Origin: Acheta domesticus
Taxonomy: Eukaryota; Arthropoda; Insecta; Orthoptera; Gryllidae
Direction: 5' to 3'
Length of the DNA: 64,000 bases
NCBI GenBank assembly: GCA_031308135.1
Contig: JAHLJT010004567.1
Location: forward strand, 31,717,602 to 31,781,601
The position numbers and the translations under genes were made by a program. Of this stretch, positions 10,930 through 21,607 are shown one piece after another. The notes beneath the pieces were generated by a model, which saw nothing but the letters and a program-made list of their open reading frames with translations, did no database searches and was not told where the DNA came from. Each line of letters starts with the position of its first letter. Positions within the stretch are counted from its first letter, which is position 1.

Positions 10930-11080
10930 TGCTAGAAGAAATCACGCGTCTCGGCACGGCATGCCCCGATCCGGGGTCTGGCCTGGATCATGTGGTTCTT
11001 GCTCGAGGAGATACTCATCGAGGGAACCCCGGGGGAAGGAACACCGCCACCTTCCTGGATATAACATGTACTATGCTTAC
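10930..11080. other. GC-rich repeat-like fragment, unidentified
   Basis: A short GC-rich stretch (CATGCCCCGATCCGGGGTCT, then GGAACCCCGGGGGAAGGAAC) in AT-rich surroundings. It looks like a piece of a dispersed repeat, but I cannot assign it. Confidence 0.3.
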
Positions 11081-11097
11081 GAGACTAAATCTGTAAG

Positions 11098-11486
11098 GTA
11101 TTTATCATTTATAAGTCTGTTTATATTTAAATATATTTAATATTTAATTTGGTCAAATTATTGTTGAAACAGACTTTATTTTTTAAATAATAATAAACTT
11201 TAATGTACAATCATCCAGCAACAGTTTCGAGGTTTCTTTACCTCATCATCAGGCTAGAATACAAATTAATGAAAGTTCATTGACTATAAAGAATATTTAA
11301 GAATTTTGTTAAAAAATCAAAATTGTTAAAAAATTCTTTATAGTCAATGAACTTTCATTAATTTGTATTCTAGCCTGATGATGAGGTAAAGAAACCTCGA
11401 AACTGTTGCTGGATGATTATACATTAAAGTTTATTATTATTTAAAAATAAAGTCTGTTTCAACAATAATTTGACCAAATTAAATAT
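11098..11486. mobile_element. palindromic Penelope-like element with two hammerhead cores
   Basis: Bases 11139-11490 form an almost perfect palindrome (paired positions sum to 22629). Each arm carries a hammerhead-type core. On the + strand: CTGATGA (11375-11381), T, GAGG, loop TAAAGAAA, CCTC, GAAAC (11399-11403). The mirror copy on the minus strand spans plus 11224-11252. The interval 11098-11486 is bracketed by the 12-bp direct repeat TAAATCTGTAAG (11086-11097 and 11487-11498), which could be a target-site duplication. It has no coding capacity. Inverted terminal-repeat arrangements and hammerhead motifs are both known for Penelope-like elements; self-cleavage here is unproven because the cleavage-site strand was not found. 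Confidence 0.65.
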
Positions 11487-11499
11487 TAAATCTGTAAGT

Positions 11500-12000
11500 A
11501 GTTGACGTGCCCCGAATGAAAACTTCACTCCCCCCCCCCACACGTTCACCCAGCGCCGCAAACGACATGGGACTCGCTTTCATCGCCGACTTACTGGGTT
11601 GTCACACGAACTGCTTTCATGCTCTCTGTTGGCGTGCACAGACATTTTCATCTTCAGCGCTTATTTTATGATATATGTTCACTCGTGCCAAATTATTTCG
11701 GAGTGCGTTGTGAAATTCGAAGCAAAACTTAATCAATATGTTTCTTAATTGAGGCGAAAGAGAAATTGTACTGGGAAATGCAGAATGTCTGATCAATTAT
11801 TTTATTTGTTATTGTTCCAAAGATTTCGTTTGTATTATTGTTGAAGAATTAAGGAAAACTTCAAAGAAATATGCGAAGTATTCGTTTTGTCCACCGTGAA
11901 TTCCTTCGAAATAATCGTGATTTTTCGCTGGAATAGATGTGGATAGTTAGCGTGAAGGTATTGGACGTCGTTCCATTGTATCCCCTCTTATTCTCTCGCG
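11500..12000. other. AT-rich DNA without recognisable features
   Basis: Contains a short C run (about 11531) and no identifiable gene or repeat. Confidence 0.4.
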
Positions 12001-13080
12001 CCACCACATTTCCCTATGCCGCGTAGAGGGCAGGACGGAGTGGGCTCGACGCGATTGGCGGGGCACGATGAGCGGGATTTGGTGGGCGGTCACGGTGGGA
12101 GGGTGTAATGAACGTGGCGCGGGGAGTGGTGTGCGATGGGTAGGGCGCAGTAAGCGGGGGCGATGGGCAGGGCGCGGTGGGCAAAGCGTTTTGGGGCAGG
12201 GCGGAGCGTGTGGAGGCGCCGGAGCTCTCCGCCTCGCCCGCTCCTCTCCCTGCGCCCTGCGCGGCGCGGCCCCATCCATCTCAACGGCGGCGGTGGGCGC
12301 GAGGTGGCGGTGGGCCATCGATTTTCAATTAGGGCAGCGCGGGCTCGGGCGTGAGTTCTGGCGAGGGGTGAGGCGAGGAGGCGCGGGGCGGGGCGCAAGC
12401 GGTGCATTTCCTGCGCGCGGCGCGTGTAGCGGCGTGCCGCAACTCCGACACCCCACGCGAGCGGATCGCCACCGCACGAGTGCGTCTGGACACGCGCGTG
12501 CGCCCCTGCCGCCCCCACCGCCCCCCGCGCTCCCGCTCCCACGCTCCCCCGCCTCCGCCACCCCCGCCGCCGCGCCGCCCCCACCGCCCCTGCCGCCCCC
12601 ACCGCCCCTGCCGCCCCCACCGCCCCTGCCGCCCCCGCCGCCCCTGCCGCCCCCGCCGCCCCTGCCGCCCCCGCCGCCCCTGCCGCCCCCGCCGCCCCTG
12701 CCGCCCCTGCCGCCCCCGCCGCCCCCGCCGTCCCGCCACCCTCGCCGTCCCGCCACCCCTGCCGTCCCCACCGCCCCGCCACCCTCTCCCCGCCGCCCCC
12801 GCCGCCTCCTGCCGCCCTCGCCGCCTCAGCTCCCGCCGCCGCCCCCCGCCGTCCCCCACCCCGCCGCACTCGGTGCTCCCGCCCCGCCCCCACAGAAGCC
12901 CCGCACTCCCAGCAGCCCCGCCGCCCAGCCGCCCTCGCGGCCCATGCCACCCCCGCCGCCCCACGGCCCCGGCTCCCTCACCGCTCACGCCGTCCCCGCC
13001 CCCGCCTCCATCCTCTGCGACCCCTCGATTGCTCCCTGTGGACACCACAGCTTCCCGACGACGTCCCATAGTCTCTGAAG
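12001..13080. other. large GC-rich CpG island
   Basis: About 1.1 kb of GC-rich, CpG-dense sequence enclosing the proline-type minisatellite at 12545-12770. Stops are rare on both strands, so 250-340-codon frames overlap in several phases. A + strand frame of 336 codons (12068-13078) gives PPPPPLPPPPPL strings like a formin FH1 or other proline-rich linker, but there is no neighbouring domain and no clear splice signals. It is best seen as an island of unknown function. Confidence 0.45.
12545..12770. repeat. 15-bp GC-rich minisatellite (CCGCCCCTGCCGCCC)
   Basis: Units of CCGCCCCTGCCGCCC and CCACCGCCCCTGCCG recur in tandem from about 12570 to 12720, with degenerate copies on both sides. The 15-bp period preserves reading frame, giving Pro/Leu repeats on + and Gly/Ala repeats on -. 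Confidence 0.85.
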
Positions 13081-13590
13081 CTCTCAACGCCCGTATCAGC
13101 CTCACCCCCACCGTCCACCGTCCTGCATTTTTCCTTCTAAAACTATTTCTCAGTTAATACCACACAATGGATGCAATTTTATCAAGACCTTGCTGTTCAT
13201 CTACCATTCAGGAATTCATATTCGACAAAATTTTCATTGAAAAGTGAAGGACAAATGAACATAACTAACATTTTCATTTATTTGGTGCAATAACCTAAGC
13301 CGCACTAGAAGACCGAGGTCACCTAGGCAATCGACAGAAAAGGGTCCATCCTTTAGTAATTTAAAACGTTTTTAAAAAATACACCAAAAAATACGTTATG
13401 AGAATATAATATAATAGTAAAATACCAATAATTTATAATTATTATTTCAGTCAACCAAATATTTTAAAATCTGAACTAAATAAATATATTTTAATAGCTA
13501 CGGTATGGATAGTAAAATACTTGTAGGAAAAAATTGCTTTTCTTAATGTATAAATTTAATAATGTTCAGAATTTTACTGGGACTACTATT

Positions 13591-13678
13591 CAATTTTATT
13601 ACTACCCATCTGAGGCCTCCTTCGAGCCTGGGCCCCTAGGCACCTGCCTAGTTTTCTCAGGCGGAAGTCCGCCCCTGG
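13591..13678 (-). mobile_element. probable hAT-type transposon end
   Basis: Read from the minus strand the segment begins CAGGGGCGGACTTCCGCCTG and continues through AACTAGGCAGGTGCCTAGGG. A terminal CAGGGGCGGA is typical of several animal hAT transposons. The matching opposite end and an 8-bp target duplication were not found, so this is a one-sided remnant. Confidence 0.4.
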
Positions 13679-13689
13679 CAGAAAAAATT

Positions 13690-14203
13690 ACTGATTATTA
13701 TTAATTTCTGAAAATCCTTCTTAGGGTTCTTTCATGAATAAATTCCATTCTTCCTTAAATCTTCTAATTTATTTTTAGGACTCATATCTACACATTTATA
13801 ACAACGGTTTTTAGTTTAGAAAGACATTTGAGCTCTCTATTGAACCAAATTTCGTGATTTTTATTAAGTAAGTTTTATTAGGTAAATGATAGTGAATGGT
13901 AAGAGACGTTGGATTGTTATCACTTCCCCTTATTAACCGGTTTTATAATAACGTTAATAGTACATATTAATAATATCTTAAAATCACTAGAAATAAACCT
14001 TACCTGCCATACTTTCTGCATTGCTTCGTTTTTATCGAGAGCAAATACTTTCCACATGTAATTGATCTTGGTTTTGTCGTGCGAGATGCAATCGATCTAC
14101 CGGAAAAGTGGAGGCAATAGTTGTTTTATCATCAGGTACGAGCAAGATAGTAGGTGAGATGCTATAGTTGGTAAAGCGAATGTAACGAGGTTTAACTGAT
14201 GAG
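13690..14203. other. AT-rich DNA without recognisable features
   Basis: No gene or repeat recognised. The segment ends where the sequence shared with copy C begins. Confidence 0.4.
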
Positions 14204-17200
14204 TGCACTACCGTTTTTTTTCTCAGTCACTTACCGTTCAAATTAGTCGGATTTCAGCTATTTAAATACTTCAAAATACTATTTGTCGAAATTATGAAAT
14301 TTAAATGTGGATTTCAGTCATTTTACTGATATAAAACTCAAAGTTATTCCAATAAATAAAGTTGAACGTTAATTGAATGGCATTACGAATTCAAAATTTC
14401 CTTTGATAGATCTCTCAAACACCATTAAATGAATCGCTATCCTAATGTCATATGTATAATGCTTGTAAGAATTGTAGGTCTTTGAAGAACAATAACTTTA
14501 TATTGCTTTGTGCAAACCGATTGAAACTGCAGGTATTCCATTCTGCGAAAGCAGTCTAGGAAAGACAGTATTAAGTTCCAAAGCTGAATGTCAAAAGCCA
14601 ACGGCCGAACGACAATCGTCTACAAGAAATGGCGTATATTCCTGAATGAGATTTTGAATACCCACTTATAAATTTCCCAGTCTTCTCTTCCCTACATATA
14701 TTGCGAGTTGAGTCTCGCAACCCTACAGAACTAAGTAAAGTAATAAGTATGCATCAAGAAAGTAAAATTTACACAAAAAGATATAATTTTTGTTGTGTCA
14801 TGTATTCGCTACCGTCGGTACCACTGCCCGCCGTCATCTATCAAAGTTATCCCATACTACACTTACTGCGAGGTTCCCTCGCAATTTGTGGAAGAACAGC
14901 GCTCTGAAATGACCGTCACAGCAGCAGCTCCAAGCGCATCCTTTGTCTCCACCGCACCATTCTACTATATTCCTCTCCTCAACCCCCCGCGCAGAATCTC
15001 TAACATCACCATCACCATCACCGCCCCTTCCTTCGCTCGTGTCCGGCGGGCCAGCAACACATGCTTTGTCTCATTGCCAACGCTTCGCGAGCTATTCTGA
15101 GCAAGGGTCCATGTGTGTTCATGTGAATGTGCTCGTGTATTTGTGTTTCCACGTGGCTGCGCCTGAGGCGAATGCCAAAGGGGTCAGTGTCGCTCCTACG
15201 GCGGTACAAAACGAACATGTGCAGAACGTTATCTAAATTATATTGGGAGAATAACTATTTGAGGTGACAGCATGTTTCGGGATGGTAATGCAGCGTAATA
15301 AAATGGTCCTAAAAGGCGGCCTAGATTATTGACCTATTATGAATGTAGATGAATTACTTTAATTAGTATATACTTTTTTTCGTAATTAAATTATGTATCT
15401 ATCTTGAATTATAAATTAGGAATACCACGAGAGTATTATCGCCTTGCTGTCGTGAATATAAGACTGGGAACCAACTGAAAACTATTATATATTTTATCTT
15501 GATTTCTTCTCATTTGTAAAAGAATATTCCAGCAACATCTAAATTTACTTCAGAGTCGTAAAATACAAGTTCCAATTCGACTATTACCAAGTCTTTCAAT
15601 TTAAAATGAAGTGATTACTAAAAAAAGTAATTTGGTAGCCACGACATGGAATGAAAATATTTCCTATTAATTTTAATCCCAAGTGGATGAAGAATTAACG
15701 GAGAAGCAACTTCTCCTATGATACCTAAATGTTGCACATTTGGTTGTCACTGCATTAGGAGTAACGAGACAAGAAAAGCTCAACGTGTCCGCCCTTCCAG
15801 AGCTTGTAGACGGAGTTCCCCATGCATGGATCATTACACAATTCGTGTGAACGCGGCTATCGACCGACATGTAATGACCCACAGCCTGCATTCGCAGGCT
15901 CTCCTCCGAAGCGGTAATGCCTCGCAGCCGCGCATGGGGGTCATCAATTCGACGCGGGGTAGGAAACGCTCGCACAATTGTTCACACGTCCGACAAGCAC
16001 GTACCACATGCGAATAAAATATTTGTCATGTTTCTGTAATAACACAATTTAAAATTGGCGATATTAAATTCAAAAAGTTCGTAATTACGTGTTTGTTATC
16101 ATTGGAATTCCTATATATCGCAAATGTTGAATGTTTGAGGTTGAACTTTGTTATGACATCATACATTCGCAGTATATGTAATTATATTAATGTTCTTGTT
16201 ACTATGAAATGTTGAATAATACTTTTCTTCTGACACATTATTTTGTTGTGTAGTGAATGAAACTAATAATTTTTTTTCACTCTTCATGCAGATGAAGGAA
16301 AACTTTTAAAACAAATATCGTTTCTTATTTGTATATGAAACCAAGTAAATTAAATTTTTAATTAATTTGTTTATCTTCAAATCTGTACATCTCACGCACA
16401 TCAGTTTATTCCCATAACATGTACTATAAATGCTTAATGTTGTCGGTGCCGTTCTATAGGAATAATTTGTACTTATCGTTCCCGTTGTACCAAGCATTAA
16501 CAACTAAAGGAGGGATCTTTTGTTCTGGACAAGTACATTCCCTGAAAGAGATAGTATGGGGAAAATGAAATGAAATTATATTCTACTCACAATTTACTAT
16601 CAGACTTGCGTTGAGTCACTTACTGTATTCTCAGCGGAGAAAAAACATGATCTTAATCATCATCGTCCAATTAAACTAATAAACGATGAGATCTCGTAAA
16701 CTCACGTTCTCGGGAAATGTTCCATTGCCGTTTTAATCCTAATTGGCCATGGGCAACTAAAAGTACGCCAGCAATTCTCCGTAAGTCCTTTTCATCAGTT
16801 CGATCATCTTTGGTCTCTTCATTTCACGTGAAATACCAAGTGCGGCAGCACAGCCTCTTTTCTTTCAATTAGACAATTCAATAGTTGAATTTCAATATTT
16901 AAAATTATATTTATTATACTACTTATAGTTATATATTAAAGTATATTTATTATATTATTACATTTATTGCAGTGATTATATTTATCATAGTTTAATTATT
17001 ATATTTATACAAAGTTGTGAAAGATTATATTTCACATTTATAATGTAAAAATTTAAACTATAACTTTCTATTAATAATTAAGAAATTATAAATTAATATT
17101 ACAAAAGAGTGTGGGCTGTTAAAAGTTTGTGTCCTCTTTTCTGACGAGACAGGTAATTATTAAATTCAATTTCTTCCTACATTTAGCTGGCATTGATCAA

Positions 17201-17635
17201 AGATTCTTAAGAAAATTTATCGAATTCCAACTCGTTACTGTTTTACTTGTCAAGGCTCCTACTGAAAGCATCTTTTTGTAAATTCAAATCTACCCTAGCC
17301 GCGTCGTCGTCCTGGCCGGATGGTTGTGTGCATCTCAGGCTTTTTATGGCTTAAAAAAATTGCCGTTTACGTTTTCGTGTCAACATTTGATCCATAATGT
17401 TAACGTATTTTTCATTATCTATTTTTAGGCGCCCCTGTAGTGTTTTCTTTTGTAAGTAATGTTTTTAAAATTATTTTAAATAGTTAATTTTGTTGCACAA
17501 TGTTGAAAAAATTGCACACTTTCTTCTTTTTACTGGTTTTTCCCCGACGCTTAAGGCAAACGCTGGGGCGTTATTTTCACATTTGTGAGCCTAGGAGCAT
17601 GACATACATTGTGTATTGCATTGTTACTAAATGTA
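14204..17635. other. copy A left part: no gene recognised
   Basis: AT-rich DNA with a few moderate-GC patches (14800-15230, 15700-16010). Frames there reach ~100 codons but are broken differently in copy C and have no domain. AT-rich (TTATATTTA)-like runs occur at 16900-17090. Equivalent copy C region: 46283-49715. Confidence 0.4.
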
Positions 17636-17639
17636 TCTT

Positions 17640-17735
17640 TGAAAAGTCATGTTTTTCAATTTTTGGTCTGTGAATTTTTGTATTACGTGGAAGAGCGAGC
17701 CTGATACCCTGAGTCTTGCTACATTAATGAAGACA
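17640..17735 (+). mobile_element. SINE 3' end with (ATT)n tail
   Basis: TACGTGGAAGAGCGAGCCTG and CCTGAGTCTTGCTACATTAA resemble the 3' region of the SINE at 6140-6490 (GGAAGAGCGGGCCTGATGGC, CCGAGTCTCGCC). It runs directly into an (ATT)n tail, so it is likely the end of a related, 5'-decayed SINE. Same in copy C at about 49745-49820. Confidence 0.5.
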
Positions 17736-17736
17736 A

Positions 17737-17798
<62 letters not shown>
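17736..17798. repeat. (ATT)n microsatellite
   Basis: About 20 ATT units with one AGT interruption. It joins a + strand SINE tail on its left to a minus-strand LINE-like 3' end on its right. Confidence 0.95.
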
Positions 17799-18610
17799 GC
17801 GACGCAACGGACTTAGTGCGATAATCACTAATCCAGTTGCAACGTAGTTCCTTACCGCGAAACCCACTATGTAAGTACCAATGGATTCACCAGATACATA
17901 GACTGACGTAAACGCTGCTTAGGCTACCACCACCTTACACATTTCTTGTTCTACCAGGGGGATTGCTCCCCAGGATGGGCATCTAAGCTCTTTGGCTTTT
18001 ATCCGTACTCCCATCTGGGCTTACAGTACACACAAATACATCGGGCTGGCACCCAGATAGGCCGGAACACAACACTCCACCGGGGCCTCCCCACCAATAA
18101 GCCCGGGTAGGGCCATTCTGCCAGCTCAGAGCTAGTTTGGGCTAGCACCGGAATCTAATTAAGCGCCACGCACCATACGCCGCTGGGACGAATCCCTACT
18201 CAATTGCCCACGAGTATTGGGCTCTACCACGAGGAAGCCGAGTGCCCACCTGGGGGTACCCAAACTGGGGATCGAGTGGCACGGGGCCACAAACTCATCT
18301 CCTCTCTGCATCCACCTTGATGCTATCGACGTATGTATCGCCGGAACCTAGGCACTTGACAGGGGTATTCATGCTCCCCGTCGAACTTTTATATGTGGGT
18401 TTAGGAGCAAGTCCTGCACCCGATCCTGCACAAATATCGGCGAGTAGGGGCCCAAATGGTGGGTCACCAGGCAACCCGGCAACACGGGTCTTAGCACCAA
18501 CTGTGTCAGTCCAGCCACCTTGGCACTAGCGATGAGTACCGCCGGGAAAGTCGGGTCTTGCTTCCTCTGCCCCAAGCCCCTGCGGGGACATCGACGGACG
18601 AACAGATAGA
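17799..18610 (-). mobile_element. LINE-like tract with TAA-repeat tail
   Basis: An ~810-bp moderately GC-rich tract that abuts the microsatellite. On the minus strand it ends with CGTTGCAACTGGATTAG then CTAAGTCCGTTGCG and (TAA)n. The LINE at 37143-40500 ends similarly: GGTTGCAACCTGGAGTAG, CTAAGTCGTGATTTAG, (TAA)n. This suggests a related family, 5'-truncated to its 3' region. No reverse transcriptase motif is present; minus-strand frames of 60-80 codons lack recognisable domains. Confidence 0.45.
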
Positions 18611-20342
18611 TGTTTTAAAATATATCTTTTCGATATGAAGAACACTAGGTGTTTTTCTGTCAAAAAGTGGGCAATTTTTCCTTCAGCATTACTATAATTT
18701 CTCTAATTGCGATCACGAGAAACTCTAATTGCGGTCACCCTGTTAGAAATATGCGTTAAAGTTTACAGGGAATGCCTAACCTTTACATTAGAAACAGAAA
18801 TCATCCACAAGCATGCATAGAAGAAAATCAAGGTAAGGGAAGAGGAGGGGGAAGTTTAGAATTGCTTTGGGTGTTTTCATAAATGAGTGTAACGAATTGT
18901 ACTCGCTTTACCTTGCAGATGAAAAATTAAAATAAAAACATAATGTAAAAATATACAATCAATACAAGCATGTCACATCATTTCACATTACCTCACTATC
19001 ATGACAGCGCATTTTTCTCTTCTGAGAGAAAACCAACTTTCTTAACTCTCTACATTTGCTGCAGTTTACACTCATCTTCATGACAATAAATGAAAGTTGA
19101 CGAATCAATAACATTATTTCGTGATTTTACTATCAAAAAAGATGCAAACAATTTCTTGAATCGAGTTATTCCTAATGACCTGTTCATCAGTAAATCATAA
19201 TGCATAAACATGCACAGATGCGCCAACAGAATAAATGAGGCATGACATGAGGGCAATGCGTAAGTAAAGAAAAAGATTCGTATGAAAGCTTATACATCGT
19301 AAAATCTATGTGACGTTGATCCACATTTAAAGTAAAACGAATAGAAGGCAAAGGGCAATGTTGGTACACCGTATCGTCGGAGTGCGGCGCTAGCTCTGAT
19401 ACTGGACCGAAAGTCATTTTAAATAATCAAGTATCGATCACGTTACGTTCATGCATTTCGTCAAGTTCAAAGGCAAATTCAAAGGTATTGTTTGTTGTAA
19501 GCATTAGGTTTTGACTTTTGCATTTTGTAGTAAAGGTTCTGTTGCGTCTGACAGTTCGGTAATTGCAGATTCGCTAAGAATTCCAGTGTAAAGAAAATGG
19601 CATTCAAGAGACAAACAATCTTCTCTCTACTATGTAGCGTGAAACAAATCTCTCTAAAATGCAGTAGGAGAAAGATTCTGATACAAGTTTCTTCTGCTTG
19701 AAGCAAGTCATTTTTAAAAACACATCTTTGCACCTTCGTGTTTTTATCTCGGAGTTCTGTATTAATGTGCCTATCATTGTTTTCCGTAGTTTTATATAAA
19801 CCTCTTTTTCATTTGGCTTTATCTAAAAGTTTCTTCTGTATTTCATTCAACTGCTCTTGACGTACAATTACTTTTCAGACTTCTATGTCTTGTGGCTAAA
19901 TTTTTCTCTAGACAACCTAAAATCCTTACATTCATTTTTAATATAGACAAGTGTTCTTGCAAATCAGCTGTTGCTAAAACAGAGACTTCGTGTGAAACAT
20001 TTCCTGTATTCGAAACTTATTTAAAATTGGATTCTGAGACATTTCTAGAAACTTTGCATGGTCTCAATTTTTTCAGATACCTTTCAGGTTCAAAATATGA
20101 GGAACTGATTTTAAGTTTTCTTTTATTCTTAGGTATCAACTTTCTTACTTTCAATGATTAATTTGTCATATTTAATTATATCAGAAAAGTGAGCATCACA
20201 CGTAACAGATTATTATCTATGTTCTTTATATCTTCCATGAACTCCTCTCTAGCTCTATTTGTAAATATATTTTCTAGTCCTTGGGAGGTGTAAAAAAACC
20301 TCTCTTCGCAATAAAAACGTGGGTTCTGCACCAAAAGTCAAT
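18611..20342. other. copy A: no gene recognised
   Basis: AT-rich DNA, also present in copy C (50691-52423). Short frames differ between the copies through one-base indels, so none is supported as coding. Confidence 0.4.
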
Positions 20343-20513
20343 AGATTCTTGGCTGTTCAAGAGACTCGCGTCCGAGGCACCGTTGCCAACGTTTTGGCGA
20401 TCATACTGCAATCTTCCTCCGCATTTCGCCCTGCGGAAAGTCGCAGTATGAAGGCAGAAACGTTGACAATTTTGCTTGGGACGTGGTGTCCCCCTAACAG
20501 CCAAGAAATCTCC
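20343..20513. repeat. three-tier hairpin, MITE-like
   Basis: Nested inverted repeats: outer AGATTCTTGGCTGTT with AACAGCCAAGAAATCT; middle CAACGTTTTGGCGATC / CATACTGC (20397-20419) with GCAGTATGAAGGCAG / AAACGTTG (20443-20465); inner TCCGCA with TGCGGA around an 8-base loop. It is conserved in copy C at 52424-52593. It may be a small foldback element or a structured RNA; neither is shown. Confidence 0.55.
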
Positions 20514-21380
20514 TCTCCTTAAAATATTTGTGTATCAGATCTACACCTTGGCGAAAACAACACCGCATCTTTAATCGTAAACTTCTATGTGACACGCTAA
20601 TATGAATTCATATTCACAATTACTTTGAAACAAAAATTGTTGAATGTATAATTGATCTTAACCTACAACTCAAAGCGAAATATTTCTTCTAAAATACATT
20701 CAATGCTGAAATATAGCGCTTATTTGGTTGTTCATTATTACTTATCATTCGTAACTGAGGGAATAATCAACAAAATACCCCTGGAATAGGGTTGTACACT
20801 CTATTTCCTTCGTACAACATTCGACACCAGAGCAGAAGAGAGGATTCAGAAACGTTCGCGGCGTGTCTATCGGTGCATCGTTTCTTTTAGCTGCGCTGAA
20901 TGAATGTAAAAATAAGCGAAGTGGTCACACTTTATCTTCTATTCGCTTTGTTCAGATTGAATCAAACAGTTAATGTAGTTGTCTTTTATTTGGCTTGAAT
21001 TAGTTTCACCGGTGCCGGAACCATTTCTTTCGAGTCCGGCAGTATATGTTTGGGTTTTGTTCCCACTCTACAAAAGAAAAGGAAGAAAGAAAGGATAATA
21101 TTAGTGAGTGATATTCTGTATTATTAAATTTAACTGTCATTGTGAATTCACGACCATGATGTAATGAGGCAGGTAGTTCACGGGATTTGGTCGTAATAGA
21201 AAGAATTAAACAATTAGTTCGACGACTTTTCGGAATATTTTAATTCCATTCTCAGGGTCATTGTACAAAAAAACAATCAGACATAAAGACACGTCAGTAT
21301 GAACATACAATACATAATATGATATGTAAAAATGATTGTAATATTTCCATAATTATTTAGTAAGGTGTGTACATTTTCAG

Positions 21381-21607
21381 TCTCTCAGCAACCATTACAT
21401 CCAGATTCCAACCCAACTCCACACGGAGTAGTGCAGCTCAGGAGACCATCCCCGAGCCATATCTGACTTAGGTCAAGGCAGCAAAGTGAATGAATGGGAA
21501 CTCTACGAGAATTTTATGAGAATTAAATATAATACTATTAATGAAAGAATAACGGTTTTGGTTTTACTATTTTTCAATTTTTTGGTGGTTGCGGTTACGA
21601 TTTCAAT
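21381..21607 (+). CDS. probable internal exon, membrane protein (copy A)
   Basis: Preceded by an acceptor (ACATTTTCAG at 21371-21380) and followed by a donor-like GTAAAG at 21608. In copy C (53459-53684) the same exon is open throughout and codes about 75 residues: a polar Pro-rich start, a basic stretch (LRRPSRAIS), then KVNEWELYENFM and a hydrophobic segment ITVLVLLFFNFLVVAVTI that looks like a transmembrane helix. In copy A one extra C in a CCCC run near 21450 shifts the frame, which may be a sequencing error. I do not recognise the protein. No flanking exons were identified, so partner exons may lie across long introns. Confidence 0.45.

Noticed and set aside
12068..13078. Formin-like proline-rich gene
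   Set aside because: Only the repeat gives the resemblance; no FH2 or other domain and no supporting splice signals.
18242..18529. 95-codon + frame
   Set aside because: It lies antisense within the LINE-like tract and shifts frame in copy C.
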